DNA of 9,504 nucleotides from Chloroflexota bacterium (lineage in GTDB: Bacteria > Chloroflexota > Limnocylindria > Limnocylindrales > CSP1-4). Numbering within the stretch: the stretch's first letter is position 1; every line of letters starts with the position of its first letter. The DNA lies in the NCBI GenBank assembly GCA_021812735.1, contig JAKAMV010000319.1, forward strand, positions 1-9,504. The letters run 5' to 3'. Shown here one piece after another: positions 4,346 through 9,504 of the stretch. Made by a program: the position numbers and the translations under genes. Under the pieces are notes generated by a model. The model was not told where the DNA came from and searched no databases. It worked only from the letters and a program-made list of their open reading frames with translations.

Positions 4346-7009
4346 GTGCCTCGCGCACGCAGCGCGCTGTCTGTCCTTGCGTCCGCCGTGCTGGCCGCCG
4401 CCAGCCTCGCCGTCCCGCTCGCCGCCCCCGTGCCGGCGGTCGCGGGCGTCTCGTACTCGGTCGCCTACGTCAACGCCACAGGGACGGTCGGGACCGACAC
4501 CTCCTGCGCGGACCCCGGCTACACCACGATCGGCGCCGCGATCGCTGATCTTGGCGGGGCGCTCGCGACCGGGGCGACCATCAACGTGTGCGCCGGCACC
4601 TACGACGAGCACGGCCTGACCGCAAGCACGGACGTGACGCTCGTGGGCGCCGGGGCCGACACGACGGTCGTTGACGGGCAGCAGCTGGGCCAGATCCTGG
4701 CGGTCACCGGCAATGTGACCGTCACCGGGATGACCTTCCAGAACGGGAAGGGCGCGGCGTCCGCGAACGGCGGCGCCATCTCGGCGAGCGGCGACGTCCG
4801 GGTCACCGACGCGATGTTCATCGGCAACGCGACCGGAGCGAGCAGCTCGGGCGGCGCGATCTGGGCCGGCGGCAGCGTGATCGCGGAGCGGGTCGCCTTC
4901 TCCGGCAACACGACCAGCGTCAGCGGTGGCGCCGTCGCAGCGACCGGTGCCATCTCCCTGGTGAACGCGACCGTGTCCGGCAACACCGCCAGCGTCGGCG
5001 GCGCCGCCTACTCCAACACCCGGGTCGAGGCCTTCTTCTCGACCATCGCCGGGAATACGGAGGCGAGCGGGGCGCCCCTCGTGAGCCAGTCCAGCACGGT
5101 CACGTTCGGCGGCGACATCCTGGCCGACAACAGCTCCCCCAACTGCGCGGGCAACTTCACTGACGGCGGCGGCAACATCTCGACCGACGCCAGCTGCACC
5201 TTCGGCGGTGTCGGCCTGAACTCCGTGTCCGACCCCACCCTCAGCCTCGGGGCGCTCGCGGCCAACGCGCCCGGTGCCGTCGAGACGATGGCCCTGGCCA
5301 GCGGGAGCCCGGCGATCGACCTCGTCGCCTGCGCAACCAGGCCGTTCAGCCCGGTGGTCAACTCCGGCGCCAACCTCGGCGTGGACGCCCGAGGCGTGAC
5401 GCGCCCGCAAGGAACCGCCTGCGACGCCGGCGCCTACGAGTACGTCTACCCGGTGAAGACGGCCCAGACCATCACGTTCCCGCAGCCCAGCGACATCTCC
5501 TACACGGACACCGGCGTCGCGGTGTCCGCCACCGCCAGCTCCGGGCTTTCCGTCTCCTACGCCTCGCTGACCGCATCGGTCTGCTCGGTGGGGGCGATCA
5601 CGGGCGCCATCACGATCGTCGCCGCGGGGACCTGCACGATCGAGGCCACCCAGGCCGGGGACGCGACATACGCCGCCGCGACGCCGGTTGACCGGAGCTT
5701 CGCCATCCTGCCGGCCAACCAGACCGTCTCCTTCACCAGCACCGCCCCGACGAACGCGATCGTCGGCGACACGTACGTCCCGACCGCATCCGCGACCAGC
5801 GGCCTCACCCCGGTCATCACGGTTGACGCGTCAAGTAATGCGGTGTGTTCCATCAGCGGCAGCACCGTCACCATGGACGGCGTCGGCACCTGCACGCTCA
5901 ACGCGGACCAGAAAGGCAACACCGACTGGAACGCCGCGACCACGGCGACGCAGTCCTTCGCCGTCTCGGCCGTTCCCAAGATCGCCACGACCACGAGTGC
6001 GGCCGTCTACGACGGCGCGACCCACACCCCATGGGCCGGCACCGAGACGGCCGGGGCCACCGCCTACGGCACGTCCGCGGTGATGACGGTCGGCGTGAAC
6101 AGCCTCGTCGTGCAGGTCCCCACTGGCACCGTGACCTACACCTGGTACGCCAACGGGACGTGCTCGGGCGCGGCCTTGGGCTCGTCTGACACCGTGACCC
6201 TCAGCGGTGGCACCGTCCCGGACTCGGCCTCCCTGACGCCGCTCGCCGCCGGCACCTATAGCCTCAAGGCTGCGTACTCGGGCGACACCAACTACGCCGC
6301 CTCCATGAGCGTGTGCAGGGCGTTCACGGTCCTGCCGACGCCCGCGCCCATCGTCATCGCGCCCGCGCCCACCCCGCAGGTCGCCCTGAAGGTCAGCGCG
6401 AGCCCGTCCACCCTGGCTGGGCCCGGCAGCGCCACGTTCACCTACACCGTGACCAACCCCGGAACCGTGGCGCTCGCCAGCGTCGCCGTGACCGACTCCG
6501 CCTGCACGCCCGCGTACGCCTCGGGCGACGCCAACGCGAACCACCTGCTCGACCCGGGCGAGACCTGGACCTACGCGTGCACGGCCGCGCTGAGCGCGAC
6601 CACGACCGACGCCGCCACGGCGACGGGCAGCTACGGCGGCGCCACCGCCACCGCGACGGCGAGCGCGACGGTCACCGTGTCGTCGGCGGCGGCTCCCACG
6701 CTGACCTCGCTGATCGGGGCCGGCGTGCTCCGCGGTCCGACCGGATTCGGCACGGCCTCGGTGATCGTCCGCCGCGGCACGTACGCCACGCTCCTGATCC
6801 GGACCAGCCCCGCGCTCGCCGGCAAGGCGCTCGGCATCTGGGTGATGACCCGGACCCAGGGCTGGCACCGGCTGACGTCCCGCCTCGTGGCGGCCGACGG
6901 CACCGCCCGCTACTTCTTCCGGGTGACCCAGTGGACCGCCGTCCGGGCGAGCTTCGCCGACGGCCAGACGACCGCCTGGAGCCACGGGCGGATCGCCACC
7001 GCCCGCTGA
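4346..7009 (+). CDS. Large secreted parallel beta-helix protein with Ig-like domains
   Basis: An 887-residue exported protein. The GTG at 4346 is chosen because AAGGAG lies 8 nt upstream and the signal peptide follows at once (ALSVLASAVLAAASLAVPL, cleavage probably after AVA33); an in-frame ATG at 4307 has no RBS. Residues about 38-365 form a right-handed parallel beta-helix with NGGAI, SGGAI and SGGAV turns and SGNT/AGNT rungs, closing with DARGVTRPQGTACDAGAYEY, the signature ending of 'choice-of-anchor Q' type beta-helix proteins. Residues about 372-455 and 456-540 are two related Ig-like repeats (QTITF..., QTVSF..., each with a Cys pair and a GDATY/GNTDW motif). Residues about 545-663 are another Ig-like module (GTYSLKAAYSGDTNYAAS). 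Residues about 680-778 resemble DUF11-type repeats (FTYTVTNPGTVAL). Residues about 785-887 are a beta-rich C-terminal domain with many aromatic and basic residues. No LPXTG, lipobox or transmembrane anchor is visible. A surface adhesin or carbohydrate-binding role is likely; no catalytic site is recognised. Confidence 0.88.
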   Translation: MPRARSALSVLASAVLAAASLAVPLAAPVPAVAGVSYSVAYVNATGTVGTDTSCADPGYTTIGAAIADLGGALATGATINVCAGTYDEHGLTASTDVTLVGAGADTTVVDGQQLGQILAVTGNVTVTGMTFQNGKGAASANGGAISASGDVRVTDAMFIGNATGASSSGGAIWAGGSVIAERVAFSGNTTSVSGGAVAATGAISLVNATVSGNTASVGGAAYSNTRVEAFFSTIAGNTEASGAPLVSQSSTVTFGGDILADNSSPNCAGNFTDGGGNISTDASCTFGGVGLNSVSDPTLSLGALAANAPGAVETMALASGSPAIDLVACATRPFSPVVNSGANLGVDARGVTRPQGTACDAGAYEYVYPVKTAQTITFPQPSDISYTDTGVAVSATASSGLSVSYASLTASVCSVGAITGAITIVAAGTCTIEATQAGDATYAAATPVDRSFAILPANQTVSFTSTAPTNAIVGDTYVPTASATSGLTPVITVDASSNAVCSISGSTVTMDGVGTCTLNADQKGNTDWNAATTATQSFAVSAVPKIATTTSAAVYDGATHTPWAGTETAGATAYGTSAVMTVGVNSLVVQVPTGTVTYTWYANGTCSGAALGSSDTVTLSGGTVPDSASLTPLAAGTYSLKAAYSGDTNYAASMSVCRAFTVLPTPAPIVIAPAPTPQVALKVSASPSTLAGPGSATFTYTVTNPGTVALASVAVTDSACTPAYASGDANANHLLDPGETWTYACTAALSATTTDAATATGSYGGATATATASATVTVSSAAAPTLTSLIGAGVLRGPTGFGTASVIVRRGTYATLLIRTSPALAGKALGIWVMTRTQGWHRLTSRLVAADGTARYFFRVTQWTAVRASFADGQTTAWSHGRIATAR

Positions 7010-7021
7010 CCCCGAGCCCGT

Positions 7022-7051
7022 GGCGGCGCCCGCGAGACCCGCGGCGCCGCC
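7022..7051 (+). terminator. GC-rich hairpin immediately after the beta-helix gene
   Basis: GGCGGCGCC (7022-7030) and GGCGCCGCC (7043-7051) form a perfect 9-bp stem with a 12-nt loop, starting 12 nt after the stop. It lacks a T tract and precedes the stronger repeated hairpin, so it may act as a 3'-end stabiliser or as part of a tandem terminator. Confidence 0.45.
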
Positions 7052-7079
7052 CGGCGACCGCCGGCCCCTCGGGCCTACA

Positions 7080-7134
7080 CCTAGCACGCAACGCCCGGGC
7101 TCCGGCCCGGGCGTTGTCATGTCCGGCCATCGTG
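7080..7134 (+). repeat. 55-bp direct repeat, right copy
   Basis: Identical to 3675-3729, starting about 70 bp after the beta-helix stop codon. After position 7134 the copies diverge (TCGG here, CCGG at left), and the tandem duplication present at the left copy is absent. Confidence 0.93.
7090..7115 (+). terminator. Hairpin terminator after the beta-helix gene
   Basis: The same 11-bp stem and TCCG loop as at 3685-3710, here 80 nt after the stop codon. The stem is symmetrical enough to work on either strand, but it lies beyond serC's own terminator. Confidence 0.75.
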
Positions 7135-7157
7135 TCGGCTGACCGCGCTAGACAGCA

Positions 7158-7194
7158 CGAAGCCCCGGCAGGCCTCAGGCCGGCCGGGGCTTCG
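7158..7194 (-). terminator. serC terminator hairpin
   Basis: CGAAGCCCCGGC (7158-7169) and GCCGGGGCTTCG (7183-7194) form a perfect 12-bp stem; the loop contains a small inner GGCC/GGCC pairing. It begins 8 nt beyond the serC stop codon on the minus strand and is followed in that direction by TGCTGTCT, a short T-containing tail. As the region is convergent, it may stop transcription from both sides. Confidence 0.75.
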
Positions 7195-7202
7195 CCGTTC
7201 CG

Positions 7203-8291
7203 TCAGCCGTTGACGCGCTCGAACTCGCGCATGAACGCGACGAGGTCGGTCACGCCCTGCTCCGGGAAGGCGTTGTAGATGGAGGCGCGCATGCCGCCCA
7301 CGGCGCGGTGGCCCTTGAGCCCGTCGAAGCCGGCGGCCGTGGCCTCCTTGACGAACCTCTTCTCCAGGTCCTCGGTGGCGAGGCGGAAGGTGACGTTCAT
7401 CTGGCTTCGGCTGTCGGGCTGCGCGGTGGGCTTCCAGAAGCCGGTCCGGTCCAGCTCGGCGTACAGGGCGCCGGCCTTGCGGGCGTTGACCGCCGCGATG
7501 CCCTCGAGGCCGCCGTTGGCGCGCAGCCACTTGACGACGAGGCCAAGCACGTACACCCCGAAGGCGGGCGGGGTGTTGTACATGGAGCCGTTCTCCGCGT
7601 GGACCGCGTAGTTCAGCATGGTGTGGAGCGACTTGGCGGAGCGCGCGAGCAGTTCATCGCGGACGATCACGAGGGTCACGCCCGAGGGGCCCAGGTTCTT
7701 CTGGGCGCCCGCGTAGACGAGGCCGAACTTCGAGATGTCGACCGGCCCGCTGAAGATGTCCGACGAGGCGTCGGCCACGAGCGGCACGTCCTCGGGCACC
7801 TGCGGCAGCCGGTGCCACTCGGTGCCCTCGATCGTGTTGTTCGCGGTCATGTGGACGTACGCGGCGCCCGGCGTGAACTCGAGCTCGGCGTCGGTCGGGA
7901 TCCGGTTGTAGCCGGTGTCCGCGGTGGACCCGGTCTCGTGGGTGGCCCCGACGCGCTTGGCCTCCTTGAGCGCCTTGTCGGCCCAGCTGCCGGTCATGAT
8001 GTAGTCGGCGGTCCGGCCCTCGGTCAGGAGGTTGAGCGGCACCATCGAGAACTGGAGCGTGGCGCCGCCCTGGAGGAACAGGACCTTGTAGTTGTCCGGG
8101 ATCCCGGCCAGGGCGCGGATGTCGGCCTCGGCCGCGCCGATGATCGCCTCGAACGGGGCAGACCGGTGGCTGATCTCCATCACCGACATCCCCACGCCGG
8201 GCAGGGCGATCAGGTCGCGCTGGACCTCCTCGAGCACGGGCAGGGGCAGGACGGCGGGTCCCGCCGAGAAGTTGTAGATCCGGTCGGTCAC
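7203..8291 (-). CDS. serC: Phosphoserine aminotransferase
   Basis: SerC is a PLP-dependent fold-type I (class V) aminotransferase that converts 3-phosphohydroxypyruvate and glutamate to O-phosphoserine and 2-oxoglutarate, the second step of serine synthesis; it also acts on a vitamin B6 pathway intermediate in some bacteria. The 362-residue length is standard for the family. Seen in the sequence are the N-terminal YNFSAGPAVLP, the GMSVMEISHRS segment, QGGATLQFSMVPLNLL, the cofactor aspartate in LVADASSDIFSGP (Asp174) and the PLP lysine in YAGAQKNLGPSG (Lys198). The C-terminal GHRAVGGMRASIYNAFP motif is intact. The GTG start at 8291 has AAGGAG 9 nt upstream. It follows serA by 78 bp on the same strand, consistent with a serA-serC operon, and ends at a strong hairpin. 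I see no defects. Confidence 0.97.
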   Translation of the reverse strand: MTDRIYNFSAGPAVLPLPVLEEVQRDLIALPGVGMSVMEISHRSAPFEAIIGAAEADIRALAGIPDNYKVLFLQGGATLQFSMVPLNLLTEGRTADYIMTGSWADKALKEAKRVGATHETGSTADTGYNRIPTDAELEFTPGAAYVHMTANNTIEGTEWHRLPQVPEDVPLVADASSDIFSGPVDISKFGLVYAGAQKNLGPSGVTLVIVRDELLARSAKSLHTMLNYAVHAENGSMYNTPPAFGVYVLGLVVKWLRANGGLEGIAAVNARKAGALYAELDRTGFWKPTAQPDSRSQMNVTFRLATEDLEKRFVKEATAAGFDGLKGHRAVGGMRASIYNAFPEQGVTDLVAFMREFERVNG

Positions 8292-8369
8292 GGGTTCGGT
8301 CTCCTTGGCGTCGGCGGCGGGCTCGGCAAGCTGGCGAGGTGCGAGCTGGGGCGGTATGGGTCGAGGCGA

Positions 8370-9504
8370 CTAGATCGCCACCAGCTGCAGGCTAATGATG
8401 TTCGCATCTGCGCGCCGGATCGCGTCGAGCTGGGCATCCGCGGGAGCGTGGTCCACGTTGATCCGGGCGATGGCGGCGGCGGCGCCCTCGAACACGATGT
8501 TCTCGGTCTCCTGGGCGTTGATGCCGCCCCGGCCCAGCTCGGCGAAGACGCCGGCCAGGACACCCGGCTTGTCCTTGTGGCGGACCACCAGAGTGTGGCT
8601 GGCGGGCGTCTGCATCGCCAGGTTGACGACGTTCGGGACGCGCCCGGTCTCCTTGAACGAGCGGACGATTCGGACGGTCTCGGCCGCGATCGCCTCCTGC
8701 GCCTGCTCGGTTGACGCGCCGATGTGGTGCGTGCCGTAGACGAGGCCCGTGCCGTGGTCTCGGGCCAGCGCGAAGTCGAACTCGGCGGTGGCGGCCGCGG
8801 GCTCGCCCGGGTAGACGTCCAGGCCCACGCGGAGCCCCCGCTCGCGGACGGCAACGGCCAGCGCGTCGTGGTCCACCACCTCGGCGCGAGCGGTGTTGAC
8901 CAGCATCGCGCCGGGCCTCAGCCGGCCCAGCAGGTCAGCGTTGACCAGGTTTCGGGTGTCGGCGGCCAGCGCCAGGTGGACGCTCAGGATGTCGGCCGCC
9001 TCGGCGACGGCGGCCGCGGACGGCGCGATGGTGACGCTCGAAGCTCGGCCGGTCGTCTCGATGCCGTACGCGCGCAGGTCCACGTCCGGCTTGCCCTCGA
9101 AGCGCCTCGACCAGATCACCAAGTGCATGCCGAAGGCCTGGGCGCGCCGCGCCACCTCCTGGGCGATGCTGCCGAAGCCCAGCAGGCCGAGCGTCCGGCC
9201 CTGCAGGCCAGCGGCCTTGCTGAACTCCTTCTTGTTCCACTGCCCGGCGGCGAGCGCGGCGGCGTTGTCGGGGATCCGCCGGTCGAGGGCGAGGATCAGC
9301 CCCATGGCCAGCTCCGCGACGGCCACGGCGTTCTTGCCGGGGCAGTTGGAGACGTAGACGCCGTGGGCCGAGGCCGCTGCGACGTCAATCGTGTTGTAGC
9401 CGGCACCCGCCCGCACGACCAGCGCCAGGCTCGGGCTCTCCATCATGGCCGCGGTCACCTTGGTGGAGCGCACCACGAGGCACTCGGCGCCGGTGGCGAG
9501 CAGG
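8370..9504 (-). CDS. serA: D-3-phosphoglycerate dehydrogenase, 5' end outside the window
   Basis: SerA oxidises 3-phosphoglycerate to 3-phosphohydroxypyruvate, the first step of serine synthesis. The 377 visible residues run from LLATGAECLVVRSTKVT to a TAG stop; by comparison with the family about 35-45 N-terminal residues are missing. Motifs include RAGAGYNTIDV, the nucleotide-binding loop GFGSIA (visible residues 109-114), the catalytic Arg in NTARAEVVD (206), Glu in DVYPGEP (234) and His in GTHHIGAST (260). A C-terminal ACT domain (about 303-377, VVRHKDKPGVLAGVFAELG) directly follows the catalytic core without the extra domain of long SerA forms, so allosteric serine control is plausible. 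Two points are odd: the usual third glycine of GxGxxG is Ala, and the acidic residue expected 17 residues later is Ser followed by Arg-Arg (IWSRRF), which suggests altered cofactor preference. The neighbouring serC supports the serine role; another hydroxyacid dehydrogenase activity is less likely. Confidence 0.93.
   Translation of the reverse strand, partial: LLATGAECLVVRSTKVTAAMMESPSLALVVRAGAGYNTIDVAAASAHGVYVSNCPGKNAVAVAELAMGLILALDRRIPDNAAALAAGQWNKKEFSKAAGLQGRTLGLLGFGSIAQEVARRAQAFGMHLVIWSRRFEGKPDVDLRAYGIETTGRASSVTIAPSAAAVAEAADILSVHLALAADTRNLVNADLLGRLRPGAMLVNTARAEVVDHDALAVAVRERGLRVGLDVYPGEPAAATAEFDFALARDHGTGLVYGTHHIGASTEQAQEAIAAETVRIVRSFKETGRVPNVVNLAMQTPASHTLVVRHKDKPGVLAGVFAELGRGGINAQETENIVFEGAAAAIARINVDHAPADAQLDAIRRADANIISLQLVAI

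Noticed and set aside
4151..5410. A 419-residue open frame antisense to the beta-helix gene
   Set aside because: It is Arg/Gly/Val/Asp-rich without domains or an RBS and mirrors the codons of a clearly real secreted protein; long antisense frames are expected at this GC content.
5831..7120. A 429-residue antisense frame over the end of the beta-helix gene
   Set aside because: Low-complexity Gly/Arg composition and no RBS; it also runs through the repeated terminator hairpin.
3675..7134. Composite transposon or integron cassette bounded by the 55-bp repeats
   Set aside because: There is no transposase, integrase, terminal inverted repeat or target duplication; the repeats are in direct orientation and contain a terminator. 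A recombination-prone segment is as far as the sequence goes.
7308..8714. A 468-residue plus-strand frame across serC and serA
   Set aside because: It is opposite two intact, well-conserved serine biosynthesis genes and has shadow composition.

Overview
The window is GC-rich throughout, and its genes use GTG starts with clear Shine-Dalgarno sites. It contains secreted Ala/Thr-rich proteins, a lipoprotein and a serA-serC pair. This fits a high-GC Gram-positive-like or Chloroflexota/Actinobacteria-type soil bacterium. Chloroflexota is my preference, but that is inference from protein style; no marker gene is present.

Layout, left to right. Positions 1-43 (minus) hold the first 14 codons of a truncated gene. 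Its own promoter (TTGACA, 16-bp spacer, CATAAC) is overlaid by two tandem near-palindromes, which looks like an operator. Divergent from it, at 208-1041 (plus), is a stand-alone PD-(D/E)XK nuclease of the RecB/AddB/Cas4 type with a four-cysteine iron-sulfur signature. A small unrecognised gene (1284-1628, minus) follows. Next come three exported proteins on the plus strand: a lipoprotein with an HNH-like domain (1829-2962), a small secreted protein of unknown function (3100-3624), and an 887-residue secreted parallel beta-helix/Ig-like protein (4346-7009). The last is preceded by about 720 bp of non-coding DNA rich in hairpins. The right third, on the minus strand, carries serine biosynthesis: serA (8370 to the window edge, 5' end missing) followed by serC (7203-8291). 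serC converges on the beta-helix gene and has its own strong terminator hairpin.

The two small-molecule genes form one pathway: SerA oxidises 3-phosphoglycerate and SerC transaminates the product to phosphoserine. The three exported proteins are neighbours on one strand, but each has its own RBS and a sizeable gap, so they are probably separate transcription units. The most distinctive non-coding feature is a 55-bp block containing an 11-bp-stem terminator. It occurs identically after the small secreted protein gene and after the beta-helix gene, so it brackets the beta-helix gene and its leader like a cassette. I see no CRISPR array, tRNA, rRNA, transposase or obvious defence island. Nothing here proves a new system; the points most worth checking are the operator, the structured leader, the duplicated terminator and the unusual cofactor-binding residues of SerA.
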